This document shows, piece after piece, positions 33,170 to 42,414 of a stretch of 61,065 nt of DNA. The stretch spans positions 1 through 61,065 of the forward strand of contig JAHBWA010000042.1 of the NCBI GenBank assembly GCA_019637195.1, written 5' to 3'. Position numbers and translations under genes: made by a program. Source of the DNA: Labilithrix sp. (GTDB lineage Bacteria; Myxococcota_A; Polyangia; Polyangiales; Polyangiaceae). A model generated the notes under the pieces. It made no database searches and had not been told where the DNA came from. It worked only from the letters and a program-made list of their open reading frames with translations. Positions within the stretch are counted from its first letter, which is position 1, and each line of letters begins with the position of its first letter.

Positions 33170-34639
33170 CTACGACCACCCGCGAGGGCCTCGCAGCAGG
33201 AGCTCGGCGGCCGCTGCGCCGACCAGCGCGGCGATCGTCGTCAGGCGGTGGCGCCGGACGGCGCGCGCGAAGGCGGCGGGATCCCCGGCCGCGCTGGTCG
33301 CGAAGACGGCGGCGGGCCGCGTCCCCTCGGCGCGCAGGTGCAGCTCCCCGTTCTCCTCCTCGATTCGACCGCACGCCAGGACCCGCCCTCCGACCGGGAT
33401 CCACTCCTCGATGTCGTAGCGCGACGCCGAGTCTTCTGGATGCCGCCGCGCCGTGCTCGCCCAGATCGTCTCCTCCGGATCGACGACGATCGGCGCGCTC
33501 CCGACGTCGATCACGTAAGTGCCCCGGCGAAGCAAGCTCCGTCCCTCCTCCTCGTCCGGGTTCGAGCCGCGCCCCTTGCTCATCCGGATGACGAGCCCGA
33601 TCGCCGCGCGCGTGCCGGCGATCTCGATGGGGGTCGGATCGCGGACGACGCCTTCGATCCCGGCCCACGCGGTGGCGCCGGAGCCGGGCGACCATCGCGG
33701 CGCGGTCAACAAGCCGACGAGCGTGCGGTGCGGGTGCAGATCCACGAGCCCGACGGTGACCGCCCACGCCAAGAGGAAGGAGGCCGCGAGAAGGCTCGCC
33801 GCGCGCTCCGACAGCGAGAGATCGGTCCCGATCGCCTGCAAGACGAGGGCAACGGGGATCACACCGAGCACCATCCGCGTGACCATCACGGTCCCGTAGC
33901 CAACGGTCTCGATCGACCGTGTCCGGGCGTGAAAGTCCGGCACGAACCTCGCGGGTCGGAGCGCGAACGCCATCGCGCCGAGCAGGACGAGCAGCGTCCA
34001 CGCCTGATGGTCGCGGCGCCATCCGAGGGAGAGCGCGATCCCGAAGGCTACGGCGAGCACGAGCACGAGCGCCGCGGGGACGTAGGCCGCGAGCGGTGGT
34101 CGGGTCCGCGGGTCTCCGGCGTCCGTCGGCGCCTTCTTTCGTGGTGGCGCCTCTCGCTTCACCGCCGCGCGCTCCCGTTCGAGCTCTGCGACGGCGCGCG
34201 CGCTGTCGTCCTCCCCGACGGCGACGACGCGCGCGATCATCGCGGACGGACGCGTCGTGGGCGCAGCCCGCGGCCCGCCGTCCGCGGCGAAGGCCTCCTC
34301 GGAGACGGAGCCTCCCACGACGACGTCGTCGCCCGCGGCGACCTCGATCCACACGAGCTCGACCTCGGTGAACGGCGAAGCGACGTCGCGCTCGTACGCC
34401 GCCGCGGCCGGCAGCTCGTGGATCGTGCTCCAGGCTCCGCGCGCGCGCCTCTCACGACCTGTCAGCGTAGGCTGCCCTGACGCGATGTCGACCGACAGCT
34501 CGGCGCCGTCCTCGAGCTCCAGGACGAGCCGTGGCTCGCCTCCGCGGCGAAAGGCCGGAGTCTTCGTCACGCCGTAAAGCCATGCGACCGACGCTACGCC
34601 GGAACGGACCTTCCCGCGTACGAAGACCGGATCCGGCAT
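33170..34639 (-). CDS. Polytopic membrane protein, GIDE-like C-terminal domain
   Basis: A 489-residue inner-membrane protein. Residues ~1-160 form a soluble domain (VRGKVRSGVASVAWLYGVTK, VELVWIEVAAGDDVVV). Hydrophobic segments follow at YVPAALVLVLAVAFGIAL, AWTLLVLLGAMAFAL, MVTRMVLGVIPVALVLQAI and LLAASFLLAWAVTVGLV. The C-terminal part (YVIDVGSAPIVVDPEETI, IPVGGRVLACGRIEEENGEL) is reminiscent of GIDE domains of myxobacterial and MULAN-like membrane proteins; a last short hydrophobic helix ends the protein. Catalytic residues are not apparent. The ATG at 34639 is preferred over the frame opening at 34957, which runs into low-complexity sequence. Confidence 0.7.
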   Translation of the reverse strand: MPDPVFVRGKVRSGVASVAWLYGVTKTPAFRRGGEPRLVLELEDGAELSVDIASGQPTLTGRERRARGAWSTIHELPAAAAYERDVASPFTEVELVWIEVAAGDDVVVGGSVSEEAFAADGGPRAAPTTRPSAMIARVVAVGEDDSARAVAELERERAAVKREAPPRKKAPTDAGDPRTRPPLAAYVPAALVLVLAVAFGIALSLGWRRDHQAWTLLVLLGAMAFALRPARFVPDFHARTRSIETVGYGTVMVTRMVLGVIPVALVLQAIGTDLSLSERAASLLAASFLLAWAVTVGLVDLHPHRTLVGLLTAPRWSPGSGATAWAGIEGVVRDPTPIEIAGTRAAIGLVIRMSKGRGSNPDEEEGRSLLRRGTYVIDVGSAPIVVDPEETIWASTARRHPEDSASRYDIEEWIPVGGRVLACGRIEEENGELHLRAEGTRPAAVFATSAAGDPAAFARAVRRHRLTTIAALVGAAAAELLLRGPRGWS

Positions 34640-34949
34640 CTCGCGAGTTTCCCCCAAGTTCGCCTCGCAGACCAGGGCGAGGGGGGGACAGGCATTGCAC
34701 TCGGAGGAAGGCCGACGACGCCGGTGTCGAAGCGTCGACGATGCCGAGACACGAGGCGAGGGCGGCGGGCCGGATTCCCTGGCACGTGCCAGGCCCGGTG
34801 CCACCCGGTGTGCCGGCTCGGCGGGCGCGAGGGCGCGCAGGATCGCGAGTTTGTCGACCACGCGACGAGGCGCGGCGCCGGGCTCGCTTTGGTCCGGCCG
34901 TTGCTGATGGATCAGCTCGAACCACTCGCTTCGAGAGGAAAGGATCGTC
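34640..34949. other. Intergenic region between divergent genes
   Basis: 310 bp separating the membrane protein and the metalloprotease genes; it must hold both promoters. A GAGAGGAAAGGA tract just before 34950 can serve as ribosome-binding site for the metalloprotease. I see no gene, repeat or convincing operator. Confidence 0.5.
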
Positions 34950-36551
34950 ATGTCCATCGTTCGTTCGCTCCCCCGGCGTCACCTCCGCATCCCCGCCTTC
35001 TTCGCCGTCGGCGTGCTCGGCTTCTTCTCGATGGCCGCCAAGGGATGCAACGGGGTGAACAACGTCAGCATCGACGACGGGCACATGAAGGACAGCTCAC
35101 CAGCCGCCGAAGACTCCAGCGCCGAAAGGCCGGTGATCGTGACGCGCGACAACCCGATGCTGAGCGGACAGCTCGAGATCGGAGCGGGGACCAAAGGAGC
35201 GAGCCTCGGCACCTACGGCACGCGAGGCAAGTGGACGAACCTGTCGGGGACGGTCGACCTCCTGGCGACCGAGCCGGCCGGGTACCGCGTGCGCCGCATC
35301 CAGGGGCCGCTGTTCCCCGGAGAGCGGGACGAAGGACCCGACGTCATCCGCTGGATGAGCCGCGTCGGGGACCTCGTCCCGCACAACAAGTATCAGGTGA
35401 CGCTCGCGGCGACCGAGGGACCGGCGGGGGCGACGACGGCGAGGCAGTCCGATCGCCCGCTCTGGGTCCAGCTCGCCGACGACGTGGCTGTCGTCCCCGT
35501 CGTGGTCATCTCGTGGAAGAAGGCCAAGGGCAATCATTCGTTCTCGGTCGACGAGACGCACGACGCGAAGGCGCTCTTCGACTTCGCCCCCTACGTCGCG
35601 AACTACCCGACGAGCTTCCCTCAGCTCCCGCTCGGCACGATCGAGCGACCGAACGTCCCCGTCGAGAACATCGTCCAGCCCGACCTGAAGGAGATGCCGC
35701 CGGACGAGATCTACGCGCCGTGCAAGGTCCAGTTCCAGGTCGTCGCCTCGTACGTCTTCGAGCTGTCGTCCGACAAGATGGCCTGCGATGGGACCCAGCC
35801 GTCGTTCGAGTCGGTCGACAGGATCCGAGATCGACTCCGCGCCACGGGCGCCCGGGGTAAGCAGATCGCCGACCAGCTCCAGCCGGTCTACGTCTCGTAC
35901 GGCTCCTTCAAGGAGTGCTTCAGCGGCCAGGGCTACGTGGGCAAGAAGATCTACGGGCAGCCGCTCGTCGAGATCAACGCCGAGCTGGCGAAGCGACCCC
36001 GGACGACGACCGCCCACGAGCTGGGCCACGTCCTGATCGGTGTCGATCACTTCGGCGCGGCGAACGACGCGAACGTCAACCTCATGCGCCCGATGCCGAA
36101 CGACGTCTCGGTGGAGCTGACAGCCGCGCAGTGCAGCGCCGCGTACTCGAGCGCGAAGCCCTACCGCGATCGCTTCGTCGACTTCAACCACTGGCGCGGC
36201 ATCGCGCGTCTCCCCTTCTCACGACAGCCGCCCGTGGTCGTCGACGCGACCGTGCCCGACTCGGTCAGAGCAAAGGCGTGCTGCTCCTTCGACGGCAAGT
36301 TCGAGCCGATGACGAGCTTGAGCTGCACGGCCGGCAAGAAGGGCAAGGTCGTCGACGACTCGGCCTGCAAGGTGTGCTGCGCGACGGACTCGGACGTCGA
36401 GAGCAGGTTCAGCGACGAGTGCTCGGCGGACGAGACACAGCCGAGGTCGTCCTGCGAGCCCGTGTGCTGCAGCGACACGGGACCTTACGTGAGCAGGACG
36501 CGCTACAGCTGCAAGGAGACGGGGACGGAGATCCAGTGCGTGCCGCAGTGA
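34950..36551 (+). CDS. Secreted zinc metalloprotease with variant metzincin-like motif
   Basis: A 533-residue exported protease. An N-terminal hydrophobic stretch (IPAFFAVGVLGFFSMAAKGC) could be a lipoprotein signal with Cys33. The zinc site begins at His356: HELGHVLIGVDHFG, followed ~20 residues later by NLMRPMP, a Met-turn. Compared with HExxHxxGxxH, one residue (Ile) is inserted between the second and third ligands. The last ~130 residues are Cys-rich with CC pairs (ACCSFDGKF, CKVCCATD, CEPVCCSDTG), likely a disulfide-bonded binding domain. Substrate unknown; secretion of such enzymes by predatory or lytic myxobacteria is common. It converges on the IgGFc-binding-like gene across a strong hairpin. 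Confidence 0.78.
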   Translation: MSIVRSLPRRHLRIPAFFAVGVLGFFSMAAKGCNGVNNVSIDDGHMKDSSPAAEDSSAERPVIVTRDNPMLSGQLEIGAGTKGASLGTYGTRGKWTNLSGTVDLLATEPAGYRVRRIQGPLFPGERDEGPDVIRWMSRVGDLVPHNKYQVTLAATEGPAGATTARQSDRPLWVQLADDVAVVPVVVISWKKAKGNHSFSVDETHDAKALFDFAPYVANYPTSFPQLPLGTIERPNVPVENIVQPDLKEMPPDEIYAPCKVQFQVVASYVFELSSDKMACDGTQPSFESVDRIRDRLRATGARGKQIADQLQPVYVSYGSFKECFSGQGYVGKKIYGQPLVEINAELAKRPRTTTAHELGHVLIGVDHFGAANDANVNLMRPMPNDVSVELTAAQCSAAYSSAKPYRDRFVDFNHWRGIARLPFSRQPPVVVDATVPDSVRAKACCSFDGKFEPMTSLSCTAGKKGKVVDDSACKVCCATDSDVESRFSDECSADETQPRSSCEPVCCSDTGPYVSRTRYSCKETGTEIQCVPQ

Positions 36552-36585
36552 TGTTCGCGCCCGCCTACACCAAGTGACCTGGCCC

Positions 36586-36615
36586 GCGGCCGCGTAGGGA
36601 GACCTGCGCGGCCGC
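36586..36615. terminator. Bidirectional terminator hairpin with GAGA tetraloop
   Basis: A 13-bp stem (36586-36598 with 36603-36615, one G-U pair) closes the tetraloop GAGA (36599-36602), a GNRA loop. It sits in the 98 bp between convergent stops at 36551 and 36650. There is no long T run, as is frequent in high-GC genomes. Confidence 0.7.
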
Positions 36616-36649
36616 CGAGCTTGAGAGCGTGGTCGCGCCGGCCGGACGA

Positions 36650-38464
36650 TCAGTTCACCGGCGCGAGCGGCGTCTCGACGAGCTTGCGGAACGCCATGCC
36701 GCCCGGGTAGGCGTAGCTCGCGGCGAGCCCCCAGCCCCAGAGGGTCGCGGAGAACGCCCCCTCGCTCCGCATCCGCTGGAGCCCCGTCCTGCACTGCTTG
36801 TCGCCGAACGACTCGCCGGGGCCGAACCGGCGCGACAGGTCGACGCGCCGGTACTCGTACTGCCCCGCGTCGTCGATCGGCGTCCAGTCGGGCAGGTCGC
36901 CGGCGCACTCGAGCCATACGTCCCTGAACGCGCCGTGCGTCTTCTTCCGGACGACCACGAGCGAGTGCTCGGCGAACGTGGAGTCCGCGTAGAAGCCGTA
37001 GGAGCTCATGTACTGGCCCGACGGGACGACGTTGACGAACTCCGGATCCCCCCACGCGTTGTACATCGGCGCCTGGGGCGGGCCGAGGTCGATCGGCCCC
37101 GCGCCGCCCGACATGTGCATCCCGAGGTAGAAGGGGTGCTCGGCGTCGCGCGAGCGGACGACGAACGCGTCGTCCGCGCGTGCGCGGAAGACCGCGAGCT
37201 CGCCCGCGGAGAGCGTGAGCGGGGCCCCCGGGGGCTTGACGGGATCGTACTCGAGCTCCGTGCCGTCACGCCCCCCGACCATGCGGTACCAGACGATCTC
37301 GTCGATCTTCGTGCGCGCCCGGTATCCGACGCCGACGTACTCCGAGCCCCACTGTTCGAAGGTGGGGATCTGCTGCGCGAGCGTATCGCACGTCCCGATC
37401 TTCGACGGCACGAACGCACACTCCTGTCCGCCGACCGTCACCGTCGGCTTGCTGGAGAAGACGAGGCTCCCGGTGAGCTCCTGACTCTGGGTGATCTGCG
37501 CGAACTGCCCCTTCGACAGCGTCAGCTTCGCAGGCATCCCGGCCGGCGCGCCCGTGATGCCGGTCGCGCTCGTGACGTCCTTGGTCCCGAAGATCGTGAC
37601 CTCGGTGTCGTCCTCCGCCGCGAAGATCTGCGTCACGGGCGATCCGTGGCCCGATCGCTCCCAGCCGTTGACGACGACGTGCTCCTTCGCCCATGCGCTC
37701 ACGGGAAAGACGAGCGTCGCCGTCGGGTAGTGCGTCTCGGCACCGCCGTACGGATACATCCAGGTGACGCCGATCGGGACGTTGCTCTTCAGGCGGAACG
37801 CGTCCCCGATGCCCGACGGGAAGGCCGGGAAGTCCACCTCGAGCGCGGGCCTCGCCGCAACCGGGCACGAGGTGTGCTCGTTTCTCTCGGCGATCGAGCG
37901 CGGCTTCGTGGGGTCCCAGTCGGCGACGAAGAGGAGCGCGCTCTCTCCTGGCGGGATGGGACCGTCGAGCGGCTCGAGGTCCGTGCTGTTCGGCACGGCT
38001 CGGAAGAGCGCACCCGACACGTCGAGCGCTTCCTCTCCCAGCGAGAGAGACACCGTGGCCGGCTGGTTCGACGCGTTGACGACGAACGTAGCGAAGCACG
38101 AGCCGACGTGCGGCATGAAGTGCCTCGGCTTCGTGAAGTAGAAGTCGCATCCGTTCGAGCTCCGGTCGGCCTCCGCTGCTGCACACGGCTCCTGACACGT
38201 GGCGGCGCCGCAGGCGAGATCGTCGGCGCACGTCTCGACCACGCCGCCCGTGCACGAGTCGATGATCGACCGGCCGTCGAGCGAGCACTGGAGGAAACAG
38301 GTCTCCGCGTCCGGAGCGCCTGCCTCGGGCGGCGTCTCGAACGCGCGGTCGTTCTGGAAGAAGCCGCCGCGATCGTCGCCGCAGGCAGCGATCAGCGCGA
38401 CTGCGACCGATCCCGCGACGCCGAACGCGCCGAACGCACCGAGCGAGGGCCGCGCGCGGCTCAT
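36650..38464 (-). CDS. IgGFc-binding-like surface lipoprotein (copy 1 cluster, last gene)
   Basis: A 604-residue lipoprotein: signal peptide with lipobox around Cys26 (VALIAACGDD). Residues ~55-85 have a Cys-rich segment (CFLQCSLDGRSIIDSCTGG, CADDLACGAATCQEPC), after which GCDFYFTKPRHFMPHVGSCF begins an IgGFc-binding-N-type beta domain, with YPTATLVFPVSAWAKEHVVV and the repeated beta strands typical of that family. These domains in myxobacteria are large extracellular modules of unproven ligand. It is the terminal gene of an operon; its ATG overlaps the RCC1 gene stop (TCAT at 38461). The extended open frame to 38980 is antisense to nothing known and is not used. Confidence 0.8.
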   Translation of the reverse strand: MSRARPSLGAFGAFGVAGSVAVALIAACGDDRGGFFQNDRAFETPPEAGAPDAETCFLQCSLDGRSIIDSCTGGVVETCADDLACGAATCQEPCAAAEADRSSNGCDFYFTKPRHFMPHVGSCFATFVVNASNQPATVSLSLGEEALDVSGALFRAVPNSTDLEPLDGPIPPGESALLFVADWDPTKPRSIAERNEHTSCPVAARPALEVDFPAFPSGIGDAFRLKSNVPIGVTWMYPYGGAETHYPTATLVFPVSAWAKEHVVVNGWERSGHGSPVTQIFAAEDDTEVTIFGTKDVTSATGITGAPAGMPAKLTLSKGQFAQITQSQELTGSLVFSSKPTVTVGGQECAFVPSKIGTCDTLAQQIPTFEQWGSEYVGVGYRARTKIDEIVWYRMVGGRDGTELEYDPVKPPGAPLTLSAGELAVFRARADDAFVVRSRDAEHPFYLGMHMSGGAGPIDLGPPQAPMYNAWGDPEFVNVVPSGQYMSSYGFYADSTFAEHSLVVVRKKTHGAFRDVWLECAGDLPDWTPIDDAGQYEYRRVDLSRRFGPGESFGDKQCRTGLQRMRSEGAFSATLWGWGLAASYAYPGGMAFRKLVETPLAPVN

Positions 38465-39915
38465 GGGAGCATCACCGCGACCGGCTGGAGCACGCTTCCC
38501 TTCGGAAGTCCGGCGCCGAGCTGGCCGTGGAGGTTGCTTCCCCAGCAATACACTTTCCCGTTCGTCAGAATGGCGCACGTCGAATAGGGCATGACCTTCA
38601 CCTCGGCTGCCGGCGCCGGAAGACCCGCGACCCGGACGGGTTCGAGCGCGAACTGCTTCGTGCCGTTCCCCGCCTGACCGGCGTTGTTGAGCCCCCAGCA
38701 GTACACCGCGCCGCTCACCGACGTCGCGCACCAGCGACGTCGATGAAGTTGCGTGATGCCGTCCTCCACCACGGTCACCGATCGCGACGTCGCGATGCGC
38801 GTGATCGGCTCGGGCGTGTCGACCGCGGTCGGAAGCGCGCGGACGTACGGGTCTGTACTGTCTTGCGTCAGCGCATCCTTCGGCCCCCAGCACCAGCCGA
38901 CGCCGTTCGCCACGGCGCACGCCTCGGGTCCGGCGGTGTCGATCATCGAGACGTGGTCGAGCGCCACCCTCGTCGGCCATCCGTCGGACAGGAACGAGAT
39001 CGGACGCCCGATGCTGCCGGCATATCCCCAGCTCTTGAGCCTACCGTCGTCGCCGAGCACGAAGATCGCGTCCGCGCTGACGGCGAGATCCTTGGCCCCG
39101 GAGACGCCCGCGATCGTCCGGGCCGGACCGTTGCGCTCCGTCGGCGGGGCGTCTTCGCCGAGCAGCTGCCCGCCGTTTGCGCCCCAGCAGACCACGGTCC
39201 TATCGCGCAGGATGGCGCATCCGACGCCGAAGAGCGTGTTGGCGTTGCCGACGGCGGCCTTGGTCACGGGACCAGGCAGCGGCAGGCGAACGGGCGTGGT
39301 CTCCACCGTCGTGGTCGAGGCGTCGCTCTGGAGGAAGGGGCCTCGTCCCCAGCAGAACGCCGATCCGTCGCTGTCGACCGCGCACGTGTGGTCGAGCGTC
39401 GTGACCTTCGACAGCCCCGAGACGCGCACCGGAGAGGGACTGTCGCCGACCGTCTCGGGGTCCCCTAGCTGCCCCTCCGCGTTCGCGCCCCAGCACGTCA
39501 CGGTGCCGTCATCGAGCAGCGCGCAATAGCCCTCGGCGAGCGTGGTGGCCATGGTCGTCGAGAGGGCGCGGGCGCACGGCTCGTCCGCGCACACGATCGG
39601 CAGCGGCGCGCTGTCGACCACGACGACGTCCGCGACGCCGCCGTCGACGACGTCGCCTGGCTGGGCCTCGGGCGCGGCGTCCGCCGAGGCGTCCCCGTCG
39701 CCCGGGAGCGGCTCCCGCGCGTCGTCGTCGCTGCTCGAGCAGCTCGTGGTCATGCCGGCCACGGCGGCGAGGCTCGTGACGAGCGCGAGCAACGTGGGCA
39801 CGCGCGCGGCGATCGGGCGACGCGCTCGCCTCACCGGACCGGTGTCGCGCGGGCCCGGCTCGGCGACGCTGGGCCGCGCCCGCGCCGCGTCAGGGAGTCG
39901 TCTTGTGGTACGCAT
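38461..39915 (-). CDS. RCC1-repeat lipoprotein
   Basis: A 484-residue exported protein. After a hydrophobic signal (LLALVTSLAAVAGMTTSC, lipobox Cys) and an Asp-rich linker, about seven RCC1-type blades follow, most with the pattern C-A-x5-G-x3-CWG: YCALLDDGTVTCWGANAEGQ, HTCAVDSDGSAFCWG, STCAILTNGKVYCWGSNLHG. The paired Cys in each blade suggest a disulfide-stabilised propeller outside the cell. RCC1 propellers bind proteins. The start at 39915 overlaps the preceding gene by 26 bp, and the stop overlaps the IgGFc-binding gene by 4 bp. In the equivalent place after the second propeller gene, copy 2 leaves the window. Confidence 0.82.
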   Translation of the reverse strand: MRTTRRLPDAARARPSVAEPGPRDTGPVRRARRPIAARVPTLLALVTSLAAVAGMTTSCSSSDDDAREPLPGDGDASADAAPEAQPGDVVDGGVADVVVVDSAPLPIVCADEPCARALSTTMATTLAEGYCALLDDGTVTCWGANAEGQLGDPETVGDSPSPVRVSGLSKVTTLDHTCAVDSDGSAFCWGRGPFLQSDASTTTVETTPVRLPLPGPVTKAAVGNANTLFGVGCAILRDRTVVCWGANGGQLLGEDAPPTERNGPARTIAGVSGAKDLAVSADAIFVLGDDGRLKSWGYAGSIGRPISFLSDGWPTRVALDHVSMIDTAGPEACAVANGVGWCWGPKDALTQDSTDPYVRALPTAVDTPEPITRIATSRSVTVVEDGITQLHRRRWCATSVSGAVYCWGLNNAGQAGNGTKQFALEPVRVAGLPAPAAEVKVMPYSTCAILTNGKVYCWGSNLHGQLGAGLPKGSVLQPVAVMLP

Positions 39916-41209
39916 GGCGCGCTCCGATTGCCCAGAGGTCTTGGTTCGAGGTGCCGCGGATCCTGTAGAAGGGCGCGATGACCGGCCCGCCGCTGCGGGA
40001 GAGCGTCGAGACCGAGAACGTGCCGTCGTCGCTCCCTCGAAGGACGAGCCCCCACGCCGTGAACCAGGTCTCGCCGTCACCGCGCCAGAGAGCGGTGACG
40101 GGGACCGCGCTCGACGTGGAGCCGGATCCGGGCGCGACCTGCACCGGGACGAGCGACTGCTCGACCGAGTATCCGTCGTCCGTGACGCGAATCGCCGTGG
40201 CGTAGACGTTCTCGAAGGCGAATCGCTCGAACCGGTTGTGGAGCGCGACGTACTCGGTCGCCGACACCGGAGCGATGTCGACGAGCCACCCGCTCCTCCC
40301 TGGGCCGCCGATGAAGAGCGTCCCTGGACGTTCGGCGCACGGCGCGGCGAAGTTGGTCGAGACGACGGCGTCGGCGACGCGCTGCCAGCCGTCGGCGGAC
40401 CTCCGGACGACGAGCGGACACTCGTAGGACGCCCGCTCGCGAGCGCCGGCGAACCAGACGTCGTTCGGACCGCTCCCGTGGACGGACGCGAAGAAGACGT
40501 GCTCGTTCGCCGCGTCGAGATCGTCGGCGACGTAGACCGCGGCGAAGCTGCCGCTCGCCTGATCTCGGTGGAAGAGGGTGTTGCTGTAGTACGCGTAGAC
40601 GTCGCCCGCGCCCGTCCCCCAGACGCCGAGCGTCGCGATCGGCCGCCCGCCGGCGCGCTGGGTCGGATTCCCGTGGCTGTCCGTGTGGCCGACGATGCCG
40701 TCCGGGAGGGCCTGGTTCGTCCACGTCCACGCGCCGCCGGAGCGCTCGCCGTGGAAGACGTGCGACGGCCCGACCGTGAAGTACACCTCGTCGACGTTCG
40801 GCGCATAGATTCGACCGGCGAACGTGCCGATGCCCGTGGCGTTCTGCGTGCGATCGTCGATGTACTTCCAGGCGTTCGTCGACTTCGTCCACTCGAGGAT
40901 CTTGATGCCCTCGGTCGCGCTCTCGGCGATCGCGAAGGCGACCTCCTCGAAGGGCGCGATGTCTCGGAAGACGAGGTCTTCGTCGGGGAAGGCGGTGACG
41001 CACCAACCGGCGGGGCTGCAGTCGGGCAGCCGAGTGTCCGGGACGTCGACGTCGGCGACGAGGCCGCCGTCGCCGACGTCATCGCCGCCGTCGGGCACCG
41101 CCGTCGGGGCCGGCGGATCGCCGACCGAGGCCTCGTCTTCCGAGCTCGCGCACGCGGAGGCTATGGCGACCGACGCGACGGCGGACGCGAGGACGATGAT
41201 CGTTCTCAT
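39890..41209 (-). CDS. Propeller-like surface lipoprotein B (copy 1 cluster)
   Basis: A 439-residue lipoprotein: signal with lipobox (VASVAIASACASSED), acidic Asp/Gly linker, then tandem beta segments with NDVWFAGAR, GAGDVYAYYSN and QDLWAIGARHAYHK. The blocks 'DxW-hydrophobic-G' mark successive blades of a propeller-like fold similar to the neighbouring gene. No catalytic motif is seen. It overlaps the preceding gene by ATGA (41206-41209) and the RCC1 gene by 26 bp, so expression is coupled. The truncated gene at 60878 holds the same position in copy 2. Confidence 0.78.
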   Translation of the reverse strand: MRTIIVLASAVASVAIASACASSEDEASVGDPPAPTAVPDGGDDVGDGGLVADVDVPDTRLPDCSPAGWCVTAFPDEDLVFRDIAPFEEVAFAIAESATEGIKILEWTKSTNAWKYIDDRTQNATGIGTFAGRIYAPNVDEVYFTVGPSHVFHGERSGGAWTWTNQALPDGIVGHTDSHGNPTQRAGGRPIATLGVWGTGAGDVYAYYSNTLFHRDQASGSFAAVYVADDLDAANEHVFFASVHGSGPNDVWFAGARERASYECPLVVRRSADGWQRVADAVVSTNFAAPCAERPGTLFIGGPGRSGWLVDIAPVSATEYVALHNRFERFAFENVYATAIRVTDDGYSVEQSLVPVQVAPGSGSTSSAVPVTALWRGDGETWFTAWGLVLRGSDDGTFSVSTLSRSGGPVIAPFYRIRGTSNQDLWAIGARHAYHKTTP

Positions 41210-42414
41210 GGTTTTCCTCCGAGCGAGAGCAGCGCGCCTCGTCCGGCGATCCAGACCCTCCCCGGCGCTGGGATCCAGATGTGCTCGAGCTGCGGGCGTC
41301 GCCCGCCGAGGCCGGCGATCTTCACGCGCCTCCAGGCGGCGCCGTCGTAGTGAAAGACGGTACCCTCGTCGCCGGCGATCCAGATGTCGCTCGGCGACGA
41401 GCCCGCGATCGCGTAGAGGTGCTGGTTCGTCGGCACCTCCCCGTAGGCCTCGAAGAAGCGGGGATCGCCGCGCCAGCGGCGCACGGTGCCGGACGAGCCG
41501 ACGGCCCAGACGTCGTTCGTCCCGGCGACCCAGACGCCTCGAAGCGTGACCATCGTCTCCGTGTTGAAGCCGGTCAGCGTCGGCGCGTCGGCCTCGGCGT
41601 TGGTGACGCGGAACGCTGCGCCTCGCGGCCCGACGGCCCACAGCTCGTCGGCGGACCGACCGTCGATCCGATAGACCTCGCGGCACGCGACGAGCCGGGC
41701 GCACTGATCGAGCGTCGCCGGCGTGAGGGCGAAGCCGCCATCGACGGACGGGCGCATTCGCCAGAGCCCGCCCCGCTCGCTCGACGTCGCCAGGCCGAGC
41801 CAGAGCGACGTCGACTCCGCGTGGGCCCACGACGTGTGGACGCGACCGTTCACCTGCGCCCAGGCCGAATGAAGCGTCGCAGAGCCGAAGAGCGACCAGC
41901 CGCCGGCGGACGGGGCTCCCGCGTCGGTCTCGAAACCGCGCGAGTACAGATGCCTCGGATCGTTGAAGGCGAGCTCGGCGCCGCCGCGCAGCCAGAGCGC
42001 GCTCCACGAATACTGCGTGCCCGTCGCCGAGCGCTTCCACGAGATGCCGTCGAAGTGCGCGGCCGCGCCGACGGTGCCGACCAGCCACGCGTCGGTCGGC
42101 GACCGGGCGGCGATCGCCTGGACGTGGGTCCCGGGGTGCAGCGTGTCCGACGACGCGCCTGCGCCGCCGAAGAGGGGCGCCGCGCACAGCGCGTCGTCGG
42201 TGCACTCGTCCGGGAAGTGCTCGCAGTCGTCGGTGCAGACCGAGGCGTCCTCGCCGATCTCCGCGTCGTCGCCGGCGTCGAGGGCAGGCGACGGCAGAGG
42301 AACGCTCGCGTCCTCCGCGACGGCCGTGGGCGCGTCGCCGTCGGTCGCGCACGCCGCGAGGATGGCGAGCCCGCACGCGGTCCCGGCTACGGTGACGAGC
42401 CAGGTCGTCTTCAT
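41206..42414 (-). CDS. Propeller-like surface lipoprotein A (copy 1 cluster)
   Basis: A 402-residue lipoprotein. The signal has a lipobox (GLAILAACATDGD), followed by an Asp-rich linker. The body repeats a blade motif: TDAWLVGTVGAAAHFDG, DELWAVGPRGAAFRV, NDVWAVGSSGTVRRWRG, SDIWIAGDEGTVFHYDG and GRVWIAGRGALLSLG. This closely resembles the gene at 59736 in copy 2, which has DDVWIVGTKGTVLHGG and similar blades. Such Trp-Gly blades suggest a beta-propeller displayed on the surface; ligand unknown. It overlaps the Cys-rich gene (ATGA at 42411-42414) and the next propeller gene. Confidence 0.8.
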   Translation of the reverse strand: MKTTWLVTVAGTACGLAILAACATDGDAPTAVAEDASVPLPSPALDAGDDAEIGEDASVCTDDCEHFPDECTDDALCAAPLFGGAGASSDTLHPGTHVQAIAARSPTDAWLVGTVGAAAHFDGISWKRSATGTQYSWSALWLRGGAELAFNDPRHLYSRGFETDAGAPSAGGWSLFGSATLHSAWAQVNGRVHTSWAHAESTSLWLGLATSSERGGLWRMRPSVDGGFALTPATLDQCARLVACREVYRIDGRSADELWAVGPRGAAFRVTNAEADAPTLTGFNTETMVTLRGVWVAGTNDVWAVGSSGTVRRWRGDPRFFEAYGEVPTNQHLYAIAGSSPSDIWIAGDEGTVFHYDGAAWRRVKIAGLGGRRPQLEHIWIPAPGRVWIAGRGALLSLGGKP

